This document shows, piece by piece, positions 1-11,200 of a stretch of 64,000 nucleotides of DNA (position 1 is the stretch's first letter; each line of letters starts with the position of its first letter). Under the pieces are notes generated by a model. That model was not told the origin of the DNA. It did not search any database and saw only the letters and a list, made by a program, of their open reading frames with translations. Both the position numbers and the translations under genes were made by a program. The DNA comes from Sphaerolaimus hirsutus (taxonomy: Eukaryota > Nematoda > Chromadorea > Monhysterida > Sphaerolaimidae). The stretch lies in the NCBI GenBank assembly GCA_964036195.1, contig OZ038451.1, positions 20,224,318 through 20,288,317 on the forward strand, written 5' to 3'.

Positions 1-1199
1 GCTAATAAAATCAAAATCCTTCCAAAAAGAATACTATGTTCAAGGGAAAACATTCGCCGCTTTACGCGACTGTGTTTTTCGTTTAGGAATATTTTCTTTG
101 TGAAAAACCGCAATGCATAGGTATTCGTTATTGACTACGACATAAGGATTTTAACAATTCTGCTCTGTACCTTATGAATTTTTTGGTAGATTTACATAGA
201 TTTACATACATTATATCTGCATATCATAAATATATACATATTTATGAAATTGAAAACTCCGCCAGATACATATATTTATAAAATAGGGTGCGGCCTTTGA
301 TCGTGCCGCTGCGCACAGATGCGCTGAAAATTTACATGCGCTGGGAGTTTATATGCGCTGCGAGCTTACATGCGCTGGAGGCACACCGCCCTCCTGATAG
401 GCTGTGAAAGCAAAAGCTGGTTTTACAAAAGCAAATGAACCAGCTAACAGATAGCTAAACGAACAGGCACGTTGCACAGACACAAAATTTGTGACCGGTA
501 AGTAACCTATCACGATATTGCAAAGTTATTCCGATTTTTGCACAGTTGTTGTCGGAGGCTTTTATGTTACAAAAAAATTACCATGAACGCTTCAGCTTTT
601 GACAGTTTCATTCAGTTCAACGCAAATACACTAAACTCTCACTCGAAAAATTAAATCATAAATATCTTATTTGCAAAACAAAAACTAGTATCGAGTAAAG
701 CCGTAAGAATAAACTCAAATCAACAATAAACTATCAGAAACTAGACACACAATTTATCTAGAAAAACTATACCTTGAAAGTCCTTAGGCACCCTAAAACA
801 AAACATTCGCTATGGCAGTGGCACAATGATAAATACGCTTTATATAAGCTATGTGCACTTACAATAATATTTACTGGAACCACGGACCAGTCCCGCACCT
901 TGTCAATGTCCAGTAGAAAAAAACAGTTCACATAGATTTGGAAAATATCATGTAAATCGAAGTGCACGTAAAATTAGAATTGGGTTTTTAACAGGGGCAC
1001 TTCACGGGACTGGCTCCGGGGTAAACTCTGTCAGTTTCGGTGCATTGAAGTTTGCAACGATGTAGCATATTGATGGATATTAATTGGTAGGATATTTACA
1101 TCGATATCGAAAACCAAAAATTTCAAAACAACATCGTTCCAACTCAAATCTACCTGAATCACCAATCCCAATCGACAATATAATCAAATGGCCACCTAT
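1..1199. other. AT-rich intergenic stretch, no gene recognised
   Basis: No exon with coding character and splice sites was found. Bases about 40-115 contain a copy of the motif seen near 20450, 22250 and 22830 (attcgccgctt...acgcgactgtgttt...aatattttcttt), the end of an inverted-repeat transposon. The only notable open frame, 767-967 (-), has no splice-site support. Confidence 0.5.
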
Positions 1200-3529
1200 T
1201 CAATCAGACGGGAAATCCGAAGCTCCGCCCACTTTACCCCCGGCCAGTTCATTGTCGCCGCGGTTGTACACAACCACATGAACTCCGTCATTTTTGGTGC
1301 AGAAAATACGCTCTTTGCACTCCATTTCCGCATTTTCGTCCACTTTTGTCGAAACACCCATCGCCTGCCGCACGTTCATCGCACCGTGGCTGCAAAATGT
1401 ATACCAGATTTTACATTTCAGAAATCCGGGGAGGGGGTTGTGTTTAGGGTTGGCCGATGTTTTTTTTAAACGTTTTTTTTTTTAAACGTTTTTTTTTTTT
1501 AAAACATGACGTCCGAAATGTTTTTTTTTTTTAAAAAACATCGGCCAAATTTTTTAGTACTAAGCACTAGGTATTTTGCAAAATTTTTGCGCGCATGCGC
1601 GCAATTTCACACACAAATTGACATTGGTGGTTGTTTTCATTGGTTTTGTTGCATTTTTAGTATCAAAACATCCATTTCTATGTGCTACCATGGGTGAATA
1701 AGCCGACATATGTTGCTGTAATATATACTATTGAGGTAATGTGCTTCCATGTACCTCCACAGTGTGTAACTTCACTCCCAAAGTAACAACCTCCTTTTAT
1801 AACCTTGTTTGATCACCATTCCGTGCCAAACTTTACCTGAAGTCACGAACATTCGACTATAAGGCGATATACGAACGATATGTTGACGAAAAATGGATAT
1901 TTTTGACACAAATCACCACTTATAATGCTATCCCATGGCTCCACAGCCATTATATGGTCATATTTAACATCACAGAGTATTGCCAGTGTCTGATATACCT
2001 ATATATGTTGACACTAGGTCATATCTGGGAGCTTTTAAAAAAAACATCGAGTTAAAAAAAACGTTTTTTTTCCAACCCTAGTTGTGTTGCACTTTTCAAA
2101 ATCTCAGAAAACATTAAAAATTATATTTGAGGCGTCTACTTCTAAAAGTCGACAAGTCCAAAATATGAAAGTTTCGAGTTAGGCCTTAAACGTCATCTGG
2201 GACTACTTCAGCACATTTTTTTATCATTTTCCATAAAAATTTTTGACCTCACATGCCCATATGGCAAAGTGACAAATTTGACATTTTTAGGGAAAAATGC
2301 AAAAATTTCGGGCAAGAAGTCGACAAGTCCACCTAGTTTAGAGCAAGAAGTCCATTCCTCCGCTTCTTTTTTTATGGGAAAAAAAGCAAGAAATGTTATA
2401 TGTCCACTATGGACAGCTATTTACTTCTAAAAGTCGACAAGTGCATAAATTGCCCACAAGGCAGCCTCGGCCTCCCCGGGAACAAAAATGTTCTCTAGTG
2501 CAAGAAGTCAGAAGTGATGGAACTTAATGGAAAGCATGAGAGAGCAAAATTGGACACGCACCACGGGCCTGGAATTGGGTCCGAAACTTAAAATGCGATT
2601 TACTCAAAATCACATTTTGTGGACTTGTCGACTTTTAGAAGTAGAGGCCTCATTTATTTTCTTGGATTATTCTAGAGATATTTAAAAAAGATATACTATG
2701 ATTTTAAAGAATATCAGAAAATTTCTCAAAAATACAATACTTATATATTTATATGTTTTCAAGGTTGCTCAAAAGATATTCTATTAACTAAATTCTATTT
2801 TTGAAAGTTTTTCTGAAATTATATAACGAATGTGAATATCGGGGGGGGGGGGGGGGGTGCGGTGATAGTACCGATATGGTGGATAACTGCGCTGGCAGTT
2901 TAGATGCGCAGAGAGTTTCCACCATGCCTCAGCCCCCCCCCTTTAAAGGAATTTGAACAAAAAATATATCACGCAAAACTAACAACTTTAGCTTCTCATC
3001 TGTCACCATATTACCATTCTCATCGATGCGCACGGCCGCAATCAACATTGGCATGGCGCCAAAACCAAAGTACAGCCAATATCGCCGCTCCCCGATGAAG
3101 TATATTGTACGGCGCAATTTTGCCTGAGTTAAGGTTGGCAGTTGGTTAAATTTACCACAGCGGAGGTTTTGAGGGAAATCTATCGATGATATTTTGTACA
3201 GCGAGAACTATTTAAGGAAGAGTGCGGTTTTGTGATCTGGTAACATCAGACGCATAGTGATGAGAGAAACGTTTTCATGACGACCCCGTTTAAAAAAATC
3301 ACCAAAATGGAATTTGAAAATTTACCGCACCGTAAATACAACCGCGGTAAACCGTTTCCCACCCAGCCATTTGAAAACCCAATCCCAACCAATTAAAAAA
3401 CAACCTTATCAAAATCCTCCGAAGGCCTGCGCATGAGCACCTGCAAATTATCATATAGAAAATCGACCGCTCGCTCAACGGCGCCGTGCCGCAGCGTGAC
3501 CAATCGCAACTCGGCCAGGGCCGAGTCAA
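1200..3529 (-). CDS. 3' part of an unrecognised multi-exon gene (three exons)
   Basis: Three exons fit in phase: 3441-3529 (acceptor after a ccccactcag tract, donor CAG|GTGCTC), 2984-3123 (acceptor aactcag, donor GTTAGT) and terminal exon 1200-1389 (acceptor ttttgcag, stop TGA at 1200-1202). Phases 2/0, 0/2 and 2/stop agree. Visible segments are DSALAELRLVTLRHGAVERA in the first exon, WLYFGFGAMPMLIAAVRIDE in the second, and ECKERIFCTKNDGVHVVVYN in the last. GC-rich third positions contrast with the AT-rich introns. The last exon faintly resembles the G-(V/I)-x-VVV core of FAM3/ILEI-type domains, but I do not assign it. The 5' exons are not found; the gene ending at 4702 limits where they can lie. 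A hAT-like element sits in the last intron. Confidence 0.6.
1445..2080. mobile_element. hAT-like non-autonomous element, TAGGGTTGG ends
   Basis: Ends TAGGGTTGG / CCAACCCTA, flanked by the exact 8-bp duplication gttgtgtt (1437-1444 and 2081-2088). The sub-terminal parts are T-runs with aaacg/gatg motifs in inverted orientation. No transposase. It lies in the last intron of the 1200-3529 gene. Confidence 0.85.
2125..2652. mobile_element. Inverted-repeat element with AGTCGACAAGTCC arms
   Basis: Left end cttctaaaagtcgacaagtc near 2135 is repeated inverted as gacttgtcgacttttagaag near 2625-2647. Internal copies of aagtcgacaagt occur near 2318 and 2428. No open frame of note. The target duplication is unclear. 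Confidence 0.6.
2840..2857. repeat. Poly-G tract
   Basis: A run of about 18 G inside the intron between exons 1389 and 2984. Length may be unreliable in assembly. Confidence 0.8.
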
Positions 3530-3559
3530 CTGAGTGGGGGAATTGCGTAGAGTTTGGGC

Positions 3560-3700
3560 CCCACACGCGCTAGTTGACATCGACACCAAATGTCAACTGG
3601 TGCCGATCCCGATTCGAAGCTTGCTGACGAGCCGACGAATGACGTTCAAACGCAAGCTTTAAATTGGGAACGGAACCAGTTGACATTTTGTGGCGATGTC
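3560..3700. mobile_element. MITE with GTTGACATCGACACCAAATG termini
   Basis: Left terminus ctagttgacatcgacaccaa; the right terminus is a diverged inverted copy ending near 3700. The centre carries gctgacgagccgacgaatga. The same family recurs at 43507-43668 and around 62090-62735. It lies upstream of exon 3441-3529. Confidence 0.7.
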
Positions 3701-3927
3701 AGTATATTCACGCAAAGTAATAGTAGTGGAATGAGTGAGAGCAAGAACAATGGAGTGAAATGAATGAAATACGTGCTTTTTATTTGGATGAGTTTCGGTA
3801 GATTTCGGTTTCAAGATACTTCTCATGACGAAGTTTTCCGGAAAGGTGTCTGAATTTTTCGAATTTTTGGTGATACACAATAGAAAAATCTCCCAGAGAG
3901 GGTAGCAAATCCAGCTAAGGATGGCAC

Positions 3928-4452
3928 TAGGGTGTCAACTTTCCGTTTTCCGCAGGCAAATTTTTTTCCGTTTCCGTTTTCCAGCTGCTAAATTTTTTTT
4001 CCGTTTCCGTTTCCGTTTTTCCGGCCCATTTTCCGTTTTCCGGCTAAATTTTCAGTTTTTCCGTCTTTTTTTTTCCGTTTTCCGGCTCAATTGTCTTTTT
4101 TTCCAACTTTTTTCATTTTCCAGCTCAATTTTCTGTTGCCGAACTGGCAAACATGCATGAAGGTTCATAATTATGTGAATTTTTTATATTTCTAGCAAGA
4201 TTTCAGCAAATTTTTTTATTTACGGATAAATTTCTGCAAATTTTTTCCCATTTCCGGCAAAATTTCAGCAAGTTTTTTCCGTTTCCGGCATAATTGCAGC
4301 AAATTTTTCCGTTTCCGTTTCCGTTTTCCGGCCTTTCATTTTTCCGTTTTCCGGCAAGTGCAAAAATTTTTCCGTTTCCGTTTCCGTTTTCCGGCAAGTT
4401 CGAAAATTTTTCCGTTTCCGTTTTCCGCCAAAAAGTTTTTGTTGACACCCTA
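3928..4452. mobile_element. hAT-like element with TTTCCG repeat body
   Basis: Ends TAGGGTGTCAAC / GTTGACACCCTA with the exact 8-bp duplication gatggcac (3920-3927 and 4453-4460). The body is degenerate TTTCCG/TTTTCCGG repeats pointing the same way in both halves. Apparent open frames inside are translations of the repeat. Related copies: 11205-11828, 43858-44762, 50168-50822. Confidence 0.9.
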
Positions 4453-4701
4453 GATGGCACTTGATTTTTCTACTGTTTTTTTAAATCAAAATTTCTGGCA
4501 AAATGTTTGATTAAAATTTTTAAATATCTATTTTTAAATGTTTTTTTAAATTCGTTTGAAAAAATTGATTTGAATTTTTTCGAATCCAACCACAGCTCCC
4601 ATAACAGTGAAAATAATACGCTTAAAGAAGCCGCGGGATGCACAATTGAAAAAAAAGTATTGTTCATTTTTTAACACGATTTTTAAAAACCCAACAAAAA
4701 C

Positions 4702-7592
4702 CTACTCCCAGTCAAACCAACCACTGTCATCCTTGCCCGGAAGCACATTGGTCACAAATTGTACCAACACGGGTCCATTTGGCACGGTGCCATCTGCGCC
4801 CATGTCATCTTGGCACATGTACTGCGCTGCATCGGTGTCGCGCACTGAACACGGTGCTGACATGATAAATAGATTTGAACCTGTCAGGGGGAGGGAAGGT
4901 TCTGTTGTGTTTAGGTTTAGGATTAAAAGTGAGAAAATTTATGGGATAGGTAACATTTGAAATGATATTGAAATAAGGGAAGGGGCTAAAACGGTGTAAA
5001 AAAAACACCCTCAAAAACAGAGAAAAAACCTGTGTCAGTAAAAGACGCCTGCGCCGTGGACGCATCAAATTCCAGACATTTCAGCAGTTCGGTGGGTTTC
5101 TCAGGGTTCATTCCAGCCACAGGTTGCAAGAGGAATTTTCCCGTCGCACGAGTCAGGTGCGTGCAGTGGAACAAGCGAGACTGCAATGAAATTTGGGTTT
5201 GAATGGGGGTGAAAAAGGGGTGATACGGTTGATATGGGATGTACGGGAGGGGTTATTGTTTCAAACAGTTTTTCTCATGTAAATAAGTGTTAAAAATAAG
5301 TACTTACTATCTAAACACAGCGGAAAAGTTTGCCAAGCTGCCTTCTACCCTAAAATCAAGTGTCAGACTTCGAATTACCCCCCCCCTCCAGTAAATACCT
5401 GCGGTTTCAGCGTAGAGAGTGACTTATTTGCGGCCATATAAAGCGACCCACATTCGGGATGCACAAACAGACGCACTGGTAAACGCGACTGCACCGGCGT
5501 GCGGTACACAGTCGGGGATGATTTATTCACCTGAAAAGTGACCTTTTTATTTTGTTGGCAGTTGTGCATTGGAAAAAAAAATGTGTATTTAAATTTCAGA
5601 AAATATAAATTTTGCAATTTTTGCTAGATAAAAAATTCCAAACTGTAATTTCTGCTGCCGTTAAAAAAACCGTTTTGATGCTTGCGTTTTTTAAACAACG
5701 GTTTAAAAAAGTTAATCCGACCAGAACAAAATAAAAAAATAAACTCACACACAATTTTGAGCCACCATTGAAACTTTCAAAACTAATTGGAAACTCTTCG
5801 ATCGCGACAAAAGCCGGTCTGCGGTCTTCGATCGACTCAGATGACAAATCAGGCGGCGGCGCATAAGCAATATACAGCGCTTGTTTTTTCTGTGTGGCGG
5901 CAAAAAGGATATAAATTGAGATTGAATATAAGCGGAGGTCTCAAATGGGGGTTGGGGAGGGGTAACCCCTCCATATCGCCCCGGTTCTGTAATCTACAGT
6001 ACACGGAAAAAATAAACGCAAACGTCCAATAATAATAAAAAACATTTCCGCGAGTGCCAATTAGGGTTCAAACGGNNNNNNNNNNNNNNNNNNNNNNNNN
6101 NNNNNNNNNNNNNNNNNNNNNNNNNNNNNNNNNNNNNNNNNNNNNNNNNNNNNNNNNNNNNNNNNNNNNNNNNNNNNNNNNNNNNNNNNNNNNNNNNNNN
6201 NNNNNNNNNNNNNNNNNNNNNNNNNNNNNNNNNNNNNNNNNNNNNNNNNNNNNNNNNNNNNNNNNNNNNNNNNNNGGGTGAGGCCCCCAAATCGTCCAGT
6301 TATCTATAAATTCAGATCCAGAAAAAAAAATCGGAAAAATATCTACCGTATACAGAAAAATAACAGCAAACGTCCATCAACAAAAAGACAAAAATATTTC
6401 AGCGAGTGCCAATAAACAAAATTGTCAAGTTACGATAAAAGTGGCAGGCGATAAGGAAGGGTGTGAATTTTCTAAAAGCCTGGAATAATTTCGCCACTTT
6501 TATTTTATTATTACATTTCTGCCAAAATTTAACAGTTGCCATCTTGCAACTTTGTTAATCACTTTTCTCCAAACTTGACCGCTTGTGGAATTGGCCCCAG
6601 CAGAAGCTTCATTACATGTTATTCATTTAATTTTAGTAAAACAAAAAATGAAGAAAAAACCTCATCAATAGCTACAGCAGGGGACACATTGTAGGCGGTT
6701 TGTCTCGTTATAGTGCAAACGACAGCGACAACATTTTGGGACCCCGATTTTTGTCCCATGTTGACCATTTGGCACACTTTGAACACCTGAAAAGAAAACA
6801 ACTGGACGTGGTGCGATTTAGTGGGGAAACTAAACTGATTTTTAGCGCGGAAATCATTGCCAAATTTAGGATAATGAAAGAGTTGATTTGACCAACAATG
6901 GATTTTGAGAAATTTCTGATGTTTTAAGACTATTTCTCAACTCAGACCAATCAGCGATGAAAATTGATATGCTGAAAACAAATTTTACCCTCAGCAAACA
7001 GATAGAGTGTTCTTCAAAATCTGGTGGCATCCACCTAATTTGAAGAAGAAAAAAAAACAGAGAAAAAAATCAACAAACAGTATCCGGTCTGGCCATGACT
7101 TTCTTGTCATCCGTTTCGTCACTTTTATTTTCACCATTTGTAAAATCATCATCTTTTGTATCCTCAAAAGTACCCTCCAAGTGAGTACAAACGAAATAGC
7201 GATTTGTGCTCTCTCCGGAATGGCGCTACGTAAAAGGCAAGTTTAAGTTTAATAAATATGAGGACACATCGAACGAATAAGCGAAAATCATGCATGGTTA
7301 TCGAGGGGCGGGATGCTACACTCGGGCAGATGGTCCCCGTATGACTTGGGAACTTGCCAAATTTTTTGACAAAAAATGGCAATTTGCCAGTTCTCCGACT
7401 TTCCGTAAAAATGCAGTCCAAAAACCAGTCAATACTGTTCTCCACAGCAGGATGAACTAAAAAAATCAACTTACTACAGACGCAGTAGACAGCGGTATGA
7501 CCCCAGTACACGCGTTTGCAAACGGCTCCGAGATTTTTATAGCCGGAATTTTGGCAAAATGCCCATCGGGTTTCAATTGATTTACAATCGTG
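4702..7592 (-). CDS. Unrecognised multi-exon gene, 3' end complete, N gap inside
   Basis: Exons: 7475-7592 (Cys-rich, donor GTAAGT), 7079-7225 (acidic linker including TNGENKSDETDDKK), 6661-6786, then the 6076-6275 gap, 5749-5889, 5399-5530, 5030-5180 and terminal 4702-4880 (stop TAG at 4702-4704). The last four join perfectly (phases 0,0,1) and give about 158 residues ending DDSGWFDWE. Exons 7079-7225 and 6661-6786 are also phase 0. The join of 7475-7592 (phase 1) to its neighbour does not match, so an exon may be missing. Paired cysteines (HCTHLTRATGKF, PCSVRDTDAAQYMCQDD) suggest an extracellular protein. I do not recognise the family. An exon could be hidden by the gap. Confidence 0.65.
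4881..5029 (-). other. Short intron with canonical ends
   Basis: 149-base intron between the last two exons. The donor follows GACACAG and the acceptor is the CAG of ccccctgacag. Phase 1 on both sides strongly supports the gene model. Confidence 0.75.
6064..6275. other. Assembly gap next to a repeat-element terminus
   Basis: Exactly 200 N (6076-6275), a placeholder length. The 12 bases before it, gggttcaaacgg, with the preceding ta, match the start of the TAGGGTTCAAACGGG element family seen at 57155-57775. The assembler therefore probably failed inside its ATCCCG repeats. Confidence 0.75.
6276..6660. other. No gene seen
   Basis: AT-rich sequence between the gap and exon 6661-6786. It holds a second copy of the motif acagaaaaataacagcaaacgtcc seen left of the gap near 6000, so a local duplication flanks the gap. 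Confidence 0.5.
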
Positions 7593-8201
7593 CTGAAGTT
7601 CAAACGAATAAGAATTAACGAATTAGAACGAATATTCAACTAGCGCGATCGAAAACAAATTGTAATGAATTTCGCCTAGAGGAAAACTGACCTTTCCATG
7701 GCTACACAGGCAATACGTTGGCCAGGAACTACAGGAAAGTATTTCGAAAGTTTTTCTATTTCTATTTAGGAAACATTCGTGCGAGAATGCCGGCAAAAGT
7801 CAACGATGCAATAATTAAAAAACACGATTTCAGTGCCCGCCTGCACCCAAATAGTAAGCATAAACATTTTTGGGGTTGATACAAAAATAAAAAAATTTAT
7901 TTGATGAATGCGAAACACTTCCATTTATTGTTTAAGCAACAGTTTTATTATCAACCCCACAGAAACATTGGGATGTTAATTTTTTTTGCTTTATAGAGGA
8001 TGTTACGCCAGTCAAGATGTTACGCCCTAACATCAAGTTTGACATGTTTTTACTTTGAATGAATGTGTGCTACTGTTTTCTCCATCCCTTGTGGCCGTTC
8101 AAAAATACCCCTAACACACCAAAAAGGGTATATTCCATGGTGCCCAAACTTGTAAATTATAAAAACTGAACAAGATTCCACCCAGAAAGCTGTCTAAAAC
8201 C
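7593..8201. other. Intergenic stretch between divergent genes
   Basis: Lies between the 5'-most exon seen on the minus strand and the Ig gene on the plus strand, so it may hold promoters for one or both. No clear TATA box or repeat was recognised. Confidence 0.4.
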
Positions 8202-11200
8202 ATGTTCAAATCACTAACAGTAATTTTTGTCACAATTTTGGCAGGCACTTTTCGGTCTTGCAACACTAAAGAAATACATTCAGTTTTCAAGCCAACTTTA
8301 GCTGGATATGATGTGACCTTGAATTGTGATGCAAAAACTTGTTGGTACATTTGTGCTCTTATCAGGGGTTGCCAGTAATTTGACATTTGTGGGGTTCATA
8401 GCAATTGGGGAGTGGGGGGGGGGGGTTTTCTGGGGTTCAATAATACTTTTTTTGGGATGTGGATATCAAACAGAAAAATTACTAAAACTAAATAAATAGC
8501 AAAAATATGGATATAAATGCATAAAACACAAAATTTGCTTAGAATCGGTACTGAGGTAAATAAAGTCATTAATGATTTTAGAGTAAAAATGAGCAAAAGT
8601 AACAAAAATTTGTTATTTTTGTGGAAAACTGGGCAAAATTGAGCAAAATTTGCTCCACACACATAGGTAAATGGCTGGGAAATTTGGGAATTTGTCGTTG
8701 AAATATTTTGACATTTTCATGGTAGCTTCATTTAATTTTTCAGCCATGGCAGCAAATAGCTCAGATTTTCACATCTGGACATTACCTGGTAATGAGGGAG
8801 GCATTGTGAGTACAATTGAACCTGGAAAATTCACAATCAATGACCATGCTTATCAGATAAATGATAACAGGTGAGGCCACTGATATCAATATGGTTTTTA
8901 TATGCCACTGAAAACACCCAAATCTAAATGTATTTTTTCTGTCTGAATGTATCTCATATTTTTCAGATCCATGATCATTATTGACATAACTGGAGATCAA
9001 ATTGGCACATACAAATGCATGGAGTTGCATGATGGGAAGGTGAAGCCAGCTCTGCAAGGACATGTGTACAAGTGAGTGGCTGCATTAAGTAGTGAACACG
9101 TGCATGGTGAAGGTGATATACATATTTACACATATGATAAACTGGAGCGACAAATCACTATAATTTGAATGATACCATATTTTGATGAATAAGGTTACGT
9201 GAAAAACTGCACCAAATTCACCCAAAGTAGAAGCAATGCGATAAAGATAGCGCTAGAAAATTTGATGTTTGTTCTTATATTCAGATGTGATAAGGTATAT
9301 TTCGTTGTAAGGTGTACCTAATTTCGCTGGAGTATACATATGTAAATACATACGTACACATTTACCATATTTACTCGAAAAATGCCTGCTTGAATGTGCC
9401 TACACACTAGTTTTCACCGTGACTAGGTACGTGTGAAAACTGAAATTTTTTCAAATGCAAATTACTGAATAATTTTTGTTTTAATTAACGATTTTGTTTA
9501 ATTTTAATTGGAATTTAAATTAATGATATTTAAAATTTAAAAATTTGAAAACTAAAACACACATAGCATACAAAAAGAGTAGTCTGGATGTCGCCATGTC
9601 GCCATTTCAGTTTTCACATCGGTCACGGTGAAAACTAGTGTGTGTAGGGCCAATAATCCCCCCCGCAAAATCCCCCCCCCCTGTTAGACGAGTGAGGAAA
9701 GAATAATTACCCCCCCCCCAAATAATTCCTCCTTACGGCCATACATAGGATCAATTAGTTAGGTACGTTCAATTTGAACAAAAATGGCATGTTAAAAATA
9801 CGGTACATTTAATTAAAGTCTCTCTTAATCACACTTTTGAAAAAAAGATAAGCCATGTTTTATTATTTCCTAAATTAAAACACATTTTTAAACCACAGAA
9901 TCCCTTACGTCATCACGCCAAAGGACTACATCTATGCCCTGTGGACAGGGGCCAGTTCCGCAAGTAGACAAGTTAAGAGTTAAAAGTTGAGTTAAAGGTT
10001 AAAAGTTGAGTCAAAAGTTGAGTTAAAAGTTAAGAGTTGAGTAAAAGGTTAAAAGTTGAGTCAAAAGTTGAGTTAAAAGTTAAGAGTTGAGTTAAAGGTT
10101 AAAAGTTGCGTCAAAAGTTGAGTTAAAAGTTAAGAGTTGAGTTAAAGGTTAAAAGTTGAGTCAAAAGTTGAGTTAAAAGTTAAGAGTTGAGTTAAAGGTT
10201 AAAAGTTGAGTCAAAAGTAGAGTTAAATGTTAAGAGTTGAGTTAAAGGTTAAAAGATGAGTTAAAAGTTGATTTAAAAGACAAATGGGTCATTCGTTGCA
10301 GAAGCGCGATACGCTGATCTTCAATCATATTTTGTCCCCGCACGGCCATTTCGAAACAATGTTCGGCGATTTTTTCTTTTTTTAGCGATAATTTTTTTGG
10401 ATACGTTATTTTCAAATGACGTGCATACAACATTGGCACCATGCCAGCGAACAGCCGTATCGATACCAATTTCATATTTTTATTTTTTTATATTTTTTTA
10501 CCATCATTTTCCACTTGTCTCTTAACTCAACTTTTAACTCTTAACTCAACTTTTAACTTTTCTCTTAAATTTTAACTTTTCTCTTAAACTTTAACTTTTC
10601 TCTTAAACTTTAACTTAACTCTTAACTCACGATTTGTCTTTTTACTCAACTCTTAACTTTTAACTCTTAACTTGTCCACTTGCGGAACCGGCACCAGGAC
10701 TTCTCATCACGGCAGCATTTGGTGTAGTCTGCGCACTGGTGCTTGCGGTGGCTTATTGCAATTACAAGAGGAGGCATAGAAATTCAGATAAATTTGGTCA
10801 GGATGTCGCCGCGCTTGATGTTGGTTGTCATTGAATTCAGATGGTAGTGATGTAAAAAGCCTGTGGCACTTTTTGCTTTGGTGCCGGTGCCAAGCATCAG
10901 ATGCTCTGTGCGTCAGATGCGGAGCTTTATATAATAGCTATAGCTAAAGCTTTTTATAGAGCTTTATACTATACATGCCACTCTTTTTGTGTTGCCACAC
11001 CGCAATGCACTAATATAGGACATTCAGCGGATCGAGTCACGTATGATGATTTGTCCTTTAGTCCAAGCTAGCGAAGCGATTTGACCCACGTCTCAGTCCG
11101 AGCGAGTTTTCCCCAATTTTTTGGTCAAAATGTCTAATATGTGCTCCGTTTTGCTAATTTTCACGTTTATAATCGCTGTTTCCACCTGTATACATGGTTA

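Noticed and set aside
3921-4460. Phe/Arg-rich and Gly/Asn/Lys-rich frames (also 11141-11560, 43862-44293, 50572-50910)
   Set aside because: Translations of TTTCCG repeats in hAT-like elements.
7007-7246. Plus-strand frame with a GTGAGT at 7180
   Set aside because: The minus-strand exon 7079-7225 over the same bases has better coding composition and phase agreement with its neighbour.
7164-7511. 115-codon minus frame with an ankyrin-like GHTAVY stretch
   Set aside because: The open frame runs through a GTAAGT donor into intron sequence; the exon before it (7475-7592) is better described as cysteine-rich.
9965-10275. Regular repeats that might suggest a CRISPR array
   Set aside because: The repeats are head-to-tail with no unique spacers and sit inside a transposon in a eukaryotic genome.
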